Of a stretch of DNA of 64,000 nucleotides, positions 9,512 to 18,051 are shown one piece after another; position 1 is the stretch's first letter, and the number at the start of each line of letters is the position of its first letter. Location of the stretch: NCBI RefSeq assembly GCF_001652275.1, contig NZ_LVZK01000001.1:1550001-1614000 (forward strand), read 5' to 3'. The notes beneath the pieces are model-generated. The model had not been told where the DNA came from, ran no database searches, and saw nothing but the letters and a program-made list of their open reading frames with translations. The stretch comes from Peptidiphaga gingivicola (lineage in GTDB: Bacteria > Actinomycetota > Actinomycetes > Actinomycetales > Actinomycetaceae). Position numbers and translations under genes: made by a program.

Positions 9512-9584
9512 GCCCCTATCGTCTAGTGGCCTAGGACGCCGCCCTCTCACGGCGGTAACGCGGGTTCAAATCCCGCTGGGGGTA
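9512..9584 (+). tRNA. tRNA-Glu (anticodon CTC), copy 2
   Basis: Identical to copy 1 except for one D-loop base (GGCCT here, GGCCC in copy 1). The two copies are 39 bases apart, indicating a recent local duplication. The unrelated spacers show that only the gene itself was conserved. Confidence 0.96.
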
Positions 9585-9687
9585 CATTCACTTCCTCTGA
9601 ACGAGTCCGCTGCACCGGCGGCCGTTGCGCGAAAAGCCGGTTCCCGAGGAAAACGCCGCGTCTCTCCCGGCAAACCGCAATTTTCCC

Positions 9688-10479
9688 TTAAGAGAAAGTC
9701 GCCGGCTCGCTGTCTGGCGAGTGCCCGAGCCCGGGCGCCTCGGCGATGGGCAGGCCTCCCGCATATTCCCTGACCAGTTCGAGTGCGGCGGCGCGCTCGC
9801 CCGCCTCGTCGATCTCCGTCAGCTGGCCCACCACGATTCCCGCAATCGCTTCGAAGGATCCGATCTGCGTGTGTTGAGCGAGGCTTGTCGCAAGCGAAAG
9901 CAGGCTCCCGCCGAGCGACTCGACGACCAGGGCCTTTCCTTTCAAATCCGGCCAGTACGGCGTTCCCGCGAGCTTGAGGAAGCAGCGAAGGTTGCCCCCG
10001 GCCCATCGCTTTTGCGCCAGACCTTCCGCCCCGGTGAGCGCCGGGCGAAGGGCGCGGCCGGCCAATGCGGCGTCGACCGCGTCAAATCCCCGCTCGACGC
10101 CAGCCGCGGGATTCCACAGGACGGCTGGCTGCCCCGTCATGGCGACGATCGAGTTGACAATGCAGCTGTTGTCGGAGAAGCCGAAATACGGTTTGGGGTG
10201 CGCGGCCACGGCGTCCCAGTCGACGTGGGGGAGTGCCTCGTTCGCGAGATCGCCCCCCGAGACGTCGAAGACGGCGTCGACGGCGTCGTCGGCGAAGGCC
10301 TCGGTCAACATGCGTGCGCGCAGCCGAGGGCTCCAGCGCCGGTCGGCGTCAAGCTCGAGAACTTCTGTGCAATCCAGCTCGTGGCCTCGGTCCGCAAGGG
10401 CGCGGACGGCGGCGGGCAGCTTCGGCCGGGCCCAATCCGGCAGCGGATTCGAACAGTTCACGAGACGGAGAGAAGCCAT
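9688..10479 (-). CDS. S66-family LD-carboxypeptidase / MccF-like serine peptidase
   Basis: A 263-residue S66-fold protein. The family's Ser-Glu-His triad can be placed: Ser102 in YFGFSDNSCIV, Glu187 in ALVVESLGGS and His253 in PGLGHSPDS. VSGGDLANEAL corresponds to the oxyanion region. Members cut the L,D bond in peptidoglycan tetrapeptides or inactivate microcin C-type compounds; which one applies cannot be decided here. It is ~35-40 residues shorter than typical members, stopping 10 residues after the catalytic His, about 100 bases from a tRNA-Glu gene. A consensus promoter ends 6 bases before the ATG, so the transcript should be leaderless. Confidence 0.82.
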   Translation of the reverse strand: MASLRLVNCSNPLPDWARPKLPAAVRALADRGHELDCTEVLELDADRRWSPRLRARMLTEAFADDAVDAVFDVSGGDLANEALPHVDWDAVAAHPKPYFGFSDNSCIVNSIVAMTGQPAVLWNPAAGVERGFDAVDAALAGRALRPALTGAEGLAQKRWAGGNLRCFLKLAGTPYWPDLKGKALVVESLGGSLLSLATSLAQHTQIGSFEAIAGIVVGQLTEIDEAGERAAALELVREYAGGLPIAEAPGLGHSPDSEPATFS

Positions 10480-10485
10480 GGGGAC

Positions 10486-10514
10486 AGGCTAGGTTTCCGT
10501 CTTCGGGCTGTCAA
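10486..10514 (-). promoter_or_regulatory. Near-consensus leaderless promoter of the S66 peptidase gene
   Basis: Minus strand: -35 TTGACA (10514-10509), 17-bp spacer, -10 TAGCCT (10491-10486), then GTCCCC and the ATG at 10479. The start codon falls where transcription should begin and there is no Shine-Dalgarno, so this is a strong candidate for a leaderless mRNA. Confidence 0.8.
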
Positions 10515-10628
10515 CGGGACTTCGGGCCACGTCCCTCGTCCGCCCCCACAGACAAGCTTCGCGGGCCGCTCCGGCGCATGGAAAGCATCGGCCAATCTTG
10601 GCTTGCGGCCGCCCCAGGCCCATGGGCG

Positions 10629-11522
10629 TCAGAAGGTGTAGTACACGTACATTCCGCCGGCGAGAACGGCCACGCCTATCAGCCTGAAGAGCGTGACATG
10701 CGCCTTTCGAGCGCCGAAAAGGGCGAAGTGGTCGATGGCCATCGAGCCGAGCAGCTGGCCGATGAGGACCACGAGCAGGGTGACGCCTGTTCCCAGGCGG
10801 GGAACGAGCTGGGCCATTCCCACCACGAAAAGGGCGCCCACGGGCCCGCCCAGCCACATCCACCATCGACCGCGCGTCGTTTTATGCGGAAGCTGATTGC
10901 TGAAGACGACGAGAAGCAGAAGCAGGATCGTGCCCGTGGCGTAGGAGACAAAGCCCGACGCGATCGACGAGCCCAGCATCTTCGTGAGGTTCCCGTTGAA
11001 TGCCGCCTGCAGTGCGGCATAGACGCCCACAAGGATTCCCATGACCCGCCATATGAGCTTCGGGCGCGGGCCGACCCGCGAGGATTTCCCGCGCCCGTAG
11101 ACCGCGAGAAGCATTCCCGCGGCGGCCAGTCCGGCCCCCGCCAGCCGATATGCAGAGATGGGCTGGACCTGGGAGTTGAACAGGCCGAAATGGTCGATGG
11201 CCAGTCCCGAGAGGATCTTTCCGCCGACGGGCAGCACCACCGTTTCGACGGCGCCGACGTGCGGAAAGATCGTGATGATCGTCAAAAGGGCAAGGATTCC
11301 CATCGCCCCGCCCAGATAAGACCACCACGGTGTGCTGACGGGAGGAATGATGTTCAGACTCTCGCTGACGACTATCGCGCCGAGAAACGCCGTTCCGATC
11401 ACAAAGGAGACGAAAGAGGCCCCTATCGTCGTTCCGTAGGAGACCTTTAAGCGCGTGTTCATGGCGCTTTGGACGGGAACCAGGCAGCCGACGGCGACGG
11501 CCAGCGCGAAGTATTCGATCAC
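10629..11522 (-). CDS. DMT-superfamily transporter, YdcZ (DUF606) duplicated type
   Basis: A 297-residue membrane protein with about 10 helices in two homologous halves. Each half carries the YdcZ signature: QSAMNTRLKVSYGTTIGASF in the first, AFNGNLTKMLGSSIASGF in the second, and each ends in GQLLGSMAIDHFALFG- or GKILSGLAIDHFGLF-like segments. These are drug/metabolite transporter relatives of unknown substrate. It starts 10 bases after the pimB stop, so it is probably co-transcribed with pimB, but no functional link to mannoside synthesis is evident. Confidence 0.88.
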   Translation of the reverse strand: MIEYFALAVAVGCLVPVQSAMNTRLKVSYGTTIGASFVSFVIGTAFLGAIVVSESLNIIPPVSTPWWSYLGGAMGILALLTIITIFPHVGAVETVVLPVGGKILSGLAIDHFGLFNSQVQPISAYRLAGAGLAAAGMLLAVYGRGKSSRVGPRPKLIWRVMGILVGVYAALQAAFNGNLTKMLGSSIASGFVSYATGTILLLLLVVFSNQLPHKTTRGRWWMWLGGPVGALFVVGMAQLVPRLGTGVTLLVVLIGQLLGSMAIDHFALFGARKAHVTLFRLIGVAVLAGGMYVYYTF

Positions 11523-11532
11523 AGCAGCCCTT

Positions 11533-12693
11533 TCAGTAGTTCGGTCGCAGCGCCTGCTTCTGCGGTTCGGTCAGCAGTTCTTCCCGCAGGGGGGCGGCGA
11601 GGGTCGACCAACGCCACTCCTCGTCGACCCAGGCAAGCCCGGAGCGGCCCATCTCTTTGGCGCGTGAGGGGTTGTCCAGCATGTACGCAAGCGCGGAGGC
11701 GACGGCCGCCGGGTGATGCCCTGAGCAGACGACGCCGGTCTTTCCGTTGATGACCGCCTCGGGCGCGCCGCCGGAGTCCCCGGCGACGACGGGAAGGCCG
11801 GCGGCGTAGGCCTCGAGATAAACGATTCCGAGCCCTTCGAGGTCCATGCCCGCCGCGCGGGTCCTGCACGGCATGGCGAAAACGTCGCCCAGGCTGTAGT
11901 GGGCGGCAAGCTCCTCGAACGGCACCTCGCCCGTGAAGACGATGCTCGCCGCGGCTGGGCTTTCCTGCGCCATCTTCCGCAGACCGCCCTGGTAGGGGCC
12001 CTTGCCGACTATGACGAGTTTGGCCCGCGGACTGGAGGCGAGAACCCGGGGCCAGACGCGAATGAGCGTGTCCTGCCCTTTGCGCTCGACCAGTCGCGAA
12101 ATGCACACGACCGTCGGCTCGTCGCCGATCCCGTAACGTGCGCGCAGCTTGTGCCGCCACGACGCCGAAAATGCGAAGTCCTCCGGCGAGATGCCGCCCG
12201 GCAGGCGCATGATTCGCGTGTTCCCGATGAGCGGGCGGAGCCGACGGAGGGTCGCCTTCGTCAGGTAGGTGACGACGTCGGCGTCGTGAAAGATCTTCCG
12301 CAGAGCCAGGCGCCCGGCAGGGACCCTTGCCCAGCCGACCTCGTGTCCGTGAGTGGTCGAAATGACTTTGCCGGCCCCGGCGGCTTTTGCGGCCTTCGCC
12401 ATGAGGCCGAGCGGCGTCGATGCGCCGAACCAAACCGCCTCGATGGACTGCTCGCGAATGATTCTCTGCATCTCGCGGCGCACGCTTGGGATCGGAAGCA
12501 TGACCGTTCCCGGGTAGCGTATCGTCGTCCACGGCTGCGCGGCGTCGTACTCGTCCGCCCCGCCGTCCGGGGGAGACGAGCAGTAGACGACGAGGGAATC
12601 CGGGTCGAGCTCGCGGGCGAAGCCTTCCAGATACGTCTGTATTCCTCCCTTGCGGGGCGGAAAGTCGTTCGTCACCAGGAGCGTCCGTCTCAT
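11533..12693 (-). CDS. pimB: PimB'-type GDP-mannose-dependent phosphatidylinositol mannoside mannosyltransferase
   Basis: A 386-residue GT-B (GT4 family) glycosyltransferase. The N-terminus TLLVTNDFPPRKGGIQTYL, the STTHGHEVGWARVP segment and the donor-site region RTRAAGMDLEGLGIVYLEA (EX7E motif) match corynebacterial and mycobacterial PimB', which adds the second mannose in phosphatidylinositol mannoside synthesis at the cytoplasmic face of the membrane. This implies that the organism makes PIM-type glycolipids. The start at 12693 fits the family N-terminus; the frame upstream lacks similarity. TACGAT ends 7 bases before the ATG with no Shine-Dalgarno, suggesting a leaderless transcript. A related MgtA-type role is the alternative. 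Confidence 0.88.
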   Translation of the reverse strand: MRRTLLVTNDFPPRKGGIQTYLEGFARELDPDSLVVYCSSPPDGGADEYDAAQPWTTIRYPGTVMLPIPSVRREMQRIIREQSIEAVWFGASTPLGLMAKAAKAAGAGKVISTTHGHEVGWARVPAGRLALRKIFHDADVVTYLTKATLRRLRPLIGNTRIMRLPGGISPEDFAFSASWRHKLRARYGIGDEPTVVCISRLVERKGQDTLIRVWPRVLASSPRAKLVIVGKGPYQGGLRKMAQESPAAASIVFTGEVPFEELAAHYSLGDVFAMPCRTRAAGMDLEGLGIVYLEAYAAGLPVVAGDSGGAPEAVINGKTGVVCSGHHPAAVASALAYMLDNPSRAKEMGRSGLAWVDEEWRWSTLAAPLREELLTEPQKQALRPNY

Positions 12694-13259
12694 GCGGGTA
12701 ATCGTATCTGGTTTCGTCCGGCTAGTTCGGCACCGGGTTGCGTGAGATCGGCATCGGATTGCGCAAGGGAAGTCTACAGACCGCTGGGTGCCGGTTGCAG
12801 ACCGCCCGACGCCAGGAGGCTGCTCGACGACATTGCCTGACGACGGCGCTTTCTTGGGTCCTGGACGTCGGCGCAACTGTTCGACGTCATTAGATTCAGC
12901 GGCGACGAGAAGACCGCTTTCACAAGCTGCGAGATTTTCATATCAATTAAATTCTAAGGTGAGTCTGAAGCGTTCTCTTCTAAAGTTGTGTTTTCCCTAG
13001 CATTCTAAGCCAGGGTGAGTGGTTTTTTGCTCGCGATATGCTGGAAACGCTTTTGTTTTCAAGGAGAATTTTATCAGAGCGTGTTCGAAAAGTCGATATT
13101 CTCAAGTCTTGAAAAATGTGATGGAAACGGATTTTTGCGCATGAGCTTCTGAGATTCGCCTTCACTGGGGAGCGCTGCAATTTATATTGCGTTGCTTGCT
13201 GTAGTGACTAAGACTACAGTGAAAAACACTAAAGCAACGAATGAAGATAGGAGGTTATG
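12694..13259. other. Intergenic region turning AT-rich; no convincing gene
   Basis: The first ~200 bases are GC-rich like the genome. From about 12,930 the composition drops sharply, with runs such as TTTTTTGC and AATTTTATC, and no frame carries a plausible protein longer than about 25 codons. A dyad, CTGTAGT-N7-ACTACAG (13199-13219), lies ~40 bases before the secreted-protein start and may be an operator. A strong AGGAGG at 13249-13254 serves that gene. Confidence 0.6.
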
Positions 13260-14318
13260 ATGAAACTCATTCGTTTTGCAGCCTCGCTGTCGGCATTGTC
13301 GATGGCGATTGCGGGGGCGTCGGTCGCCCACGCAGATTCTCCAGATCAAGGTTCGGATACGGCGTCGAGTGCTACGGCGCAGCAGGCATACCAGGCTGTT
13401 GAAAGAGCCGATCGCAAGTGGACAGACGCGGCAGCCGACGTTCCGGCGAACGCTTCAGGCAGGGACGCGATTAAAACGACGCAGCAAGGCGTGGGCATTT
13501 CGGTGCCCAACGATCCGAGCTCGAAGATGACGATCGCCGGGCGCAACGGCAAGGTCTCGGTGGATCTGCCGTTCTCCGGCTCAGCGTCGAAGGCGGCGTC
13601 GTCGCGGGCCGGCACGGCCACGTTCGACAATAAAAACGGCTCGTCCACAACGCCGATCGTCCGCAAGGACGGGAGTGCTCAGATCAACACCGTCATCAAC
13701 GACGCCAAGGCACCCAAACGCTATGCGTACAAGATACAGGTGCCTGAAGGGGCGAAGATCCAGCGCGCCGGTTCGTCCGTCCTGGTGACGAAGGACGAGA
13801 AGATGGTTGCCGGCATCGCACCGGCGTGGGCCAAAGATGCCAAGGGCAAGAGCGTTCCGACCCATTACGAGGTTAAAGGAAATACCGTCACGCAAGTGGT
13901 CGATCACGGCGGCCAATACGCCTATCCCATCGTTGCCGATCCTTGGTTGGGCGCCAATCTGTTCGGCACGCTGGAGAAGGATAGACCAGGTACTGACAGG
14001 AGCCATGGAACGGTTTTTTCGGGAAAGTTATCGGCATGGGGGAGCTCTGTCTATAGATCTACTCTCCCTTATAGGTGGGGGCAAGTGCCGTCGTCTGGGA
14101 CGTGGATTATTGCGAATCTAGGATGGAAAGAATGGAAGGATCGCCTTGTTGGCCAGAATCCTCCCCAAACGCTCCAACAGCAGTACACTTGCCATGCCTA
14201 TTATGGTTATTTTGTCGTAGGGGCCGGATGGCATTGGGATATTGAACTTTTACGTCGTTCTAATCCAGATTGGAACAAATATCCTTGGAGTGTCGTCGAA
14301 CATAAGTGCAACTGGTAA
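13260..14318 (+). CDS. Secreted protein with DUF2599-like C-terminal domain
   Basis: About 352 residues. A Sec signal peptide (MKLIRFAASLSALSMAIAGA, cleavage probably after AHA) is followed by a ~200-residue beta-rich region typical of secreted actinobacterial proteins (TINDAKAPKRYAYKIQVPEG-like). A compact C-terminal domain rich in Trp, with two or three Cys, contains WIIANLGWKEWKDRL, LQQQYTCHAYYG and a final EHKCNW, similar to DUF2599. The ATG at 13260 was preferred over the one at 13257 because AGGAGG is 5 bases before it. The 3' half is markedly AT-rich and the gene sits alone in an AT-rich islet, suggesting horizontal acquisition. Function unknown. Confidence 0.8.
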   Translation: MKLIRFAASLSALSMAIAGASVAHADSPDQGSDTASSATAQQAYQAVERADRKWTDAAADVPANASGRDAIKTTQQGVGISVPNDPSSKMTIAGRNGKVSVDLPFSGSASKAASSRAGTATFDNKNGSSTTPIVRKDGSAQINTVINDAKAPKRYAYKIQVPEGAKIQRAGSSVLVTKDEKMVAGIAPAWAKDAKGKSVPTHYEVKGNTVTQVVDHGGQYAYPIVADPWLGANLFGTLEKDRPGTDRSHGTVFSGKLSAWGSSVYRSTLPYRWGQVPSSGTWIIANLGWKEWKDRLVGQNPPQTLQQQYTCHAYYGYFVVGAGWHWDIELLRRSNPDWNKYPWSVVEHKCNW

Positions 14319-14382
14319 TGGGGTCCACCTGCCTTGCATATTTGTATAGGGGAGGCTGACGTAGATATCCTTCATATCCATT

Positions 14383-14427
14383 AAACGCGTGGGGAGAAAA
14401 GCAGAAAGTTTTGCTCCCCACGCGTTT
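14383..14427 (+). terminator. Strong stem-loop after the secreted-protein gene
   Basis: AAACGCGTGGGGAG pairs with CTCCCCACGCGTTT. The stem continues through AAAA/TTTT with one bulged C and a short loop, giving about 18 paired bases. It lies 65 bases after the stop. A T-run follows only weakly, but stem strength and position fit an intrinsic terminator. Confidence 0.75.
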
Positions 14428-14830
14428 CACGTCATCAAATCTTAACTGCTTCCCGATCGTAAATTGTGATGCAATTTGATTGTGTTTTGTGGCAAATGGT
14501 ACTTCGCTCTAGTGGCTTGAAGTTACTCATTCCTTTACTAGATCTTTTAACATGGAGATAAGGAAAGTTCTTAAGTTATAAAATTTAATACATTGGCGCT
14601 TCTATAAATGGAAACTTTATTCATGTAATGTGTAATTATCTTACTTTATGTACAAAACATCGTTTTTAATAGTTTTCGTGCGGCAATGAGGCTGTAAAAT
14701 ACCTTTGGTGTGCGGGAAGAGCTAATTGACATGGGAAAATCAAAAGTGCGGTTCTGGTCGTAAGGAGGCAAGTTTGCGTGGAAGAAGCTCGTTTGCGTAG
14801 AGAGGGGCGTAACCTTGTTCTCTTGCATTT
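14428..14830. other. AT-rich intergenic stretch without a recognisable gene
   Basis: This ~400-base stretch, downstream of the terminator and before the ndgR stop, is much richer in A and T than its surroundings (for example AAGTTATAAAATTTAATACA). It is broken by stops in all frames. No RNA fold or transposase remnant is obvious by eye. With 12.9-14.3 kb it forms one compositional islet. Confidence 0.6.
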
Positions 14831-15616
14831 TCACAGCTCCGCGCCGAGGCCTTCGGTCGCCTGGAGGACGTCGGTCAGGCGCCGGGCCGCGGTCACGACC
14901 GCCGTCGCATGCTGGCGTCCGGGCTGGTGCCCCATCCGCTCGACGGGGCCGGAGATCGAGACCGCGGCGATGACGCGGCCGGACGGCCCGCGCACGGGGG
15001 CCGATATGGAAGCCACCCCGATCTCGCGTTCGGAGACCGACTGCGCCCACCCGCGCCTGCGCACGGCGGACAGGTTCGTCGCTGTGAAATTCGCCCCGTG
15101 CAGCCCCCGGTGAAGCCGATCGGGCTCCTCCCACGCCAAAAGCACCTGTGCGGCCGACCCGGCCTTCATCGACAGGGTTGCGCCGATGGGAATCGAATCG
15201 CGCAGCCCGACAGTGCGTTCGGCCGCCGCGACGCACACCCGCTGATCTCCCTGGCGGCGGAAAAGCTGGGCGGATTCGCCCGTGTGGTCGCGCAGGGCGA
15301 TGAGCACCGGGCTGGCCGAGGCGAGGAGGCGGTCTTCGCCGGCTGCCGAGGCCAATTCGCCGAGGCGGGGGCCGAGGATGAAACGCCCCTGCATGTCGCG
15401 GGCGACCAGGCGGTGGTGCTCGAGCGCGACGGCGAGGCGGTGGACGGTGGGCCGCGCCAAATGGGTTGCGGACACCAATTGCGCGAGCGTTTGCGGACCG
15501 GATTCCAGAGCGCTGAAAACGGAAGCCGCCTTGTCGAGCACTCCGACGCCCGAGCTGTCGTCTCGTAGCGTGTCGCCGTTGCGGCCGTCGGCGTCATCCC
15601 CGGGTACAGTGTCCAT
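14831..15616 (-). CDS. ndgR: IclR-family regulator, NdgR/LtbR type (leucine biosynthesis)
   Basis: A 261-residue IclR regulator. The N-terminal winged helix includes VLDKAASVFSALESGPQTLA and ATHLARPTVHRLAVALE. The C-terminal effector domain ends with EIGVASISAPVRGPSGRVIA and AAVSISGPVERM. It is divergent from leuC, the conserved position of NdgR (Streptomyces) and LtbR (Corynebacterium), which control leuCD and amino-acid genes. The start at 15616 (MDTVPGDD) was chosen; an in-frame ATG at 15637 lies inside the intergenic dyad. The perfect dyad just upstream is the likely operator for both directions. Confidence 0.9.
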   Translation of the reverse strand: MDTVPGDDADGRNGDTLRDDSSGVGVLDKAASVFSALESGPQTLAQLVSATHLARPTVHRLAVALEHHRLVARDMQGRFILGPRLGELASAAGEDRLLASASPVLIALRDHTGESAQLFRRQGDQRVCVAAAERTVGLRDSIPIGATLSMKAGSAAQVLLAWEEPDRLHRGLHGANFTATNLSAVRRRGWAQSVSEREIGVASISAPVRGPSGRVIAAVSISGPVERMGHQPGRQHATAVVTAARRLTDVLQATEGLGAEL

Positions 15617-15625
15617 GTATTGATA

Positions 15626-15652
15626 CTTGCATCTCACGCTTTGAGATGCAAG
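15626..15652. promoter_or_regulatory. Perfect 11-bp inverted repeat, likely NdgR operator
   Basis: CTTGCATCTCA-CGCTT-TGAGATGCAAG. The arms are exactly complementary around a 5-base centre, and the site lies between the divergent ndgR and leuC genes. It overlaps the predicted leuC -35 element, which suits repression. IclR proteins bind as dimers to such dyads; the match to this regulator is inferred from position. Confidence 0.8.
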
Positions 15653-15670
15653 GACAAAAACCCCTGTATT
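15641..15670 (+). promoter_or_regulatory. Candidate leuCD promoter overlapping the operator
   Basis: -35 TTGAGA (15641-15646), 18-bp spacer, -10 TGTATT (15665-15670). The -35 element lies in the right arm of the dyad, so a bound regulator would occlude RNA polymerase. The leader to the leuC ATG is about 45 bases. Confidence 0.5.
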
Positions 15671-15722
15671 TGCGGGATCCTTTTCTTGACTCTTTCAACC
15701 GAATATGACAAAGGAGGGCACA

Positions 15723-17120
15723 ATGGGTGCGACGCTCGCCGAGAAGGTTTGGGCTGACCACGTTGTCAAGCGCGGAGAGAACGGCGCTCCGGACCTTCTT
15801 TTCATCGATCTGCAGCTCGTTCACGAAGTGACGAGCCCGCAGGCTTTCGAGGGGCTTCGCCTGGCCGGGCGCCCCGTGCGCCGCCCGGATCTGACGGTGG
15901 CCACGGAGGACCACAATACGCCGACCCTCGACATCGATCTGCCTATCGCCGACCTCACGTCCCGCGCCCAGATCGAAGCCCTGCGCCGCAACTGTGAAGA
16001 ATTCGGCGTTCCCATCTATTCGCTCGGCAACGCCGACCAGGGGATCGTCCACGTCGTCGGCCCGCAACTCGGGCTGACGCAGCCGGGCATGACCATCGTG
16101 TGCGGCGACTCCCACACGTCCACCCACGGCGCCTTCGGCTCGCTCGCCCTGGGAATCGGCACGTCGGAGGTCGAACACGTGCTGGCGACGCAGACACTCC
16201 CGCTCGCGCCGTTCAAGACGATGGCCATCAACGTCGACGGCAGACTCAAGCCGGGCACCACCGCCAAGGACGTCATCCTGGCCATCATCGCGAAGATCGG
16301 GACGAACGGCGCCCAGGGCCACGTCATCGAATACCGCGGCGAGGCCATCCGCTCCTTGTCCATGGAGGCGCGGATGACGATCTGCAACATGTCGATCGAA
16401 GCCGGCGCGCGGGCCGGAATGGTCGCCCCCGACGAGACGACGTTCGCCTACGTCAAGGGCAGGCCGAACGCGCCGGAGAACTGGGACGAGGCCGTCGCCT
16501 ACTGGCGCACTTTGGCCACCGACGACGACGCCGAATTCGACACCGTCGTGGAGCTGGACGCCGACGAGCTGGAGCCCTTCGTCACCTGGGGGACCAACCC
16601 CGGCCAGGGAATAGGAATCTCCGGAAAGGTTCCCGAGCCAGCCGACATCGCCGACGAGACCCAGCGCAAAGCCGCCGAGGGCGCAATCGAATACATGGGC
16701 CTGACCCCGGGAACGCCGATGCGGGAGATCGACATCGACGCCGTGTTCATCGGCTCGTGCACGAACGGGCGCATCGAGGACCTGCGGGCGGCCGCAAAGG
16801 TGATCGAGGGCCGCCAGAAGGCGCCGAAAACCCGCGTGATGGTGGTCCCGGGGTCGGCGCGGGTCCGCCTCCAAGCCGAGGCCGAGGGGCTCGACAAAGT
16901 CTTCCTCGACTTCGGGGCCGAATGGCGCAACGCCGGATGCTCGATGTGCCTGGGCATGAACCCCGACCAGCTGAGTCCGGGGGAGCGGTGCGCTTCGACG
17001 TCGAACAGGAATTTTCAGGGGAGGCAGGGGCCGGGCGGGCGGACCCACCTCGTATCGCCCCTGGTCGCGGCGGCGACGGCCGTCAAGGGAAAGCTCGCCA
17101 CGCCGTCGGACCTCGGCTGA
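15723..17120 (+). CDS. leuC: 3-isopropylmalate dehydratase, large subunit
   Basis: A 465-residue aconitase-fold protein that, with LeuD, isomerises 2- to 3-isopropylmalate in leucine synthesis. The three [4Fe-4S] cysteines are visible in [14 protein letters not shown] and [13 protein letters not shown]. The substrate region [12 protein letters not shown] and the terminal [20 protein letters not shown] are conserved. Its start at 15723 has a strong AAAGGAGG 6 bases upstream; the in-frame ATG at 15705 precedes that ribosome site and was rejected. leuD follows 78 bases downstream. Confidence 0.97.
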   Translation: MGATLAEKVWADHVVKRGENGAPDLLFIDLQLVHEVTSPQAFEGLRLAGRPVRRPDLTVATEDHNTPTLDIDLPIADLTSRAQIEALRRNCEEFGVPIYSLGNADQGIVHVVGPQLGLTQPGMTIVCGDSHTSTHGAFGSLALGIGTSEVEHVLATQTLPLAPFKTMAINVDGRLKPGTTAKDVILAIIAKIGTNGAQGHVIEYRGEAIRSLSMEARMTICNMSIEAGARAGMVAPDETTFAYVKGRPNAPENWDEAVAYWRTLATDDDAEFDTVVELDADELEPFVTWGTNPGQGIGISGKVPEPADIADETQRKAAEGAIEYMGLTPGTPMREIDIDAVFIGSCTNGRIEDLRAAAKVIEGRQKAPKTRVMVVPGSARVRLQAEAEGLDKVFLDFGAEWRNAGCSMCLGMNPDQLSPGERCASTSNRNFQGRQGPGGRTHLVSPLVAAATAVKGKLATPSDLG

Positions 17121-17198
17121 AGCGGGAAGTTTAGGGCCTTCAGCCGGGGTGAACGGCTCGGCCGAGCCAGACGCCTTGGCTGCTAAGAAAGGAACACG

Positions 17199-17855
17199 AT
17201 GGAAAAGTTCACGCAGCACACCGGGATCGGCGTCCCGCTCCGGCGCAGCGCCGTCGACACGGACCAGATCATTCCCGCCGTCTATCTCAAGCGCATCACG
17301 CGCACGGGATTCGAAGACGCCCTCTTCGCCTCGTGGCGCAAAGACCCCTCCTTCGTTCTCAACAAAGAGGAGTACCGCCGGGGCTCGGTGCTCGTTGCCG
17401 GGCCCGACTTCGGCACCGGATCCTCGCGCGAGCACGCGGTGTGGGCGCTCAAGGACTACGGCTTCCGCGCCGTCTTCGCCCCGAAGTTCGCCGACATCTT
17501 CCGCGGCAACGCAGGCAAGCAGGGGCTCGTTGCCGGGGTGGTGGCGCAAGAGGACGTCGAACAGCTGTGGAAGATCCTTGAGACCAACCCGGGCGCGGAG
17601 ATCACTGTGGACCTCGAGAGCCGAACGGTTCACACCGAGGGCTTCGCCTGCCGCTTCGACCTCGACGATTACACGCGTTGGCGGCTCATGGAGGGGCTCG
17701 ACGACGTCGGAATCACCCTCCAGAACGAAGGCGCCATCGAGGCCTACGAGGCTTCCCGCCCTTCTTTCAAGCCGAAGACGCTGCCCAAGAAGCACCTTCC
17801 ACCGGTCGCGGTGGTCTCGGCGCGGCCGGTGGACCGGGACGCCCCGCTCGCCTGA
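17199..17855 (+). CDS. leuD: 3-isopropylmalate dehydratase, small subunit
   Basis: A 218-residue partner of LeuC. The swivel-domain signature [20 protein letters not shown] is present, as are the N-terminal [20 protein letters not shown] and [25 protein letters not shown] precedes the ATG as a good ribosome site. The last ~20 residues ([19 protein letters not shown]) are a common actinobacterial extension. It should be co-transcribed with leuC under NdgR control. Confidence 0.97.
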   Translation: MEKFTQHTGIGVPLRRSAVDTDQIIPAVYLKRITRTGFEDALFASWRKDPSFVLNKEEYRRGSVLVAGPDFGTGSSREHAVWALKDYGFRAVFAPKFADIFRGNAGKQGLVAGVVAQEDVEQLWKILETNPGAEITVDLESRTVHTEGFACRFDLDDYTRWRLMEGLDDVGITLQNEGAIEAYEASRPSFKPKTLPKKHLPPVAVVSARPVDRDAPLA

Positions 17856-18051
17856 TTGCATCAAGGCCGCATGCGCCGTCGGCCGGAGCTATGCGGACGG
17901 CGCACGCCCCTGCGGTGCGCGAGCGTGCGGGCGGATTCACACTCGGCGAATCCACCTCGCGCCCATAAGCGGCTATTCTTGAATGCGCGGATTGTGAGCC
18001 GATCCAGTACACGCACACTTTATCGGCGGCCGTCGACATTGGAGGACGCAT

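Noticed and set aside
9294-9584. tRNA array as an integration hot spot with a mobile element
   Set aside because: No integrase, no duplicated tRNA 3' end at a distance and no composition shift around 9.3-9.6 kb.
15594-17864. A 756-codon frame antisense to leuC/leuD
   Set aside because: Shadow of leuCD codon bias; no recognisable domain and it spans two verified genes plus their gap.
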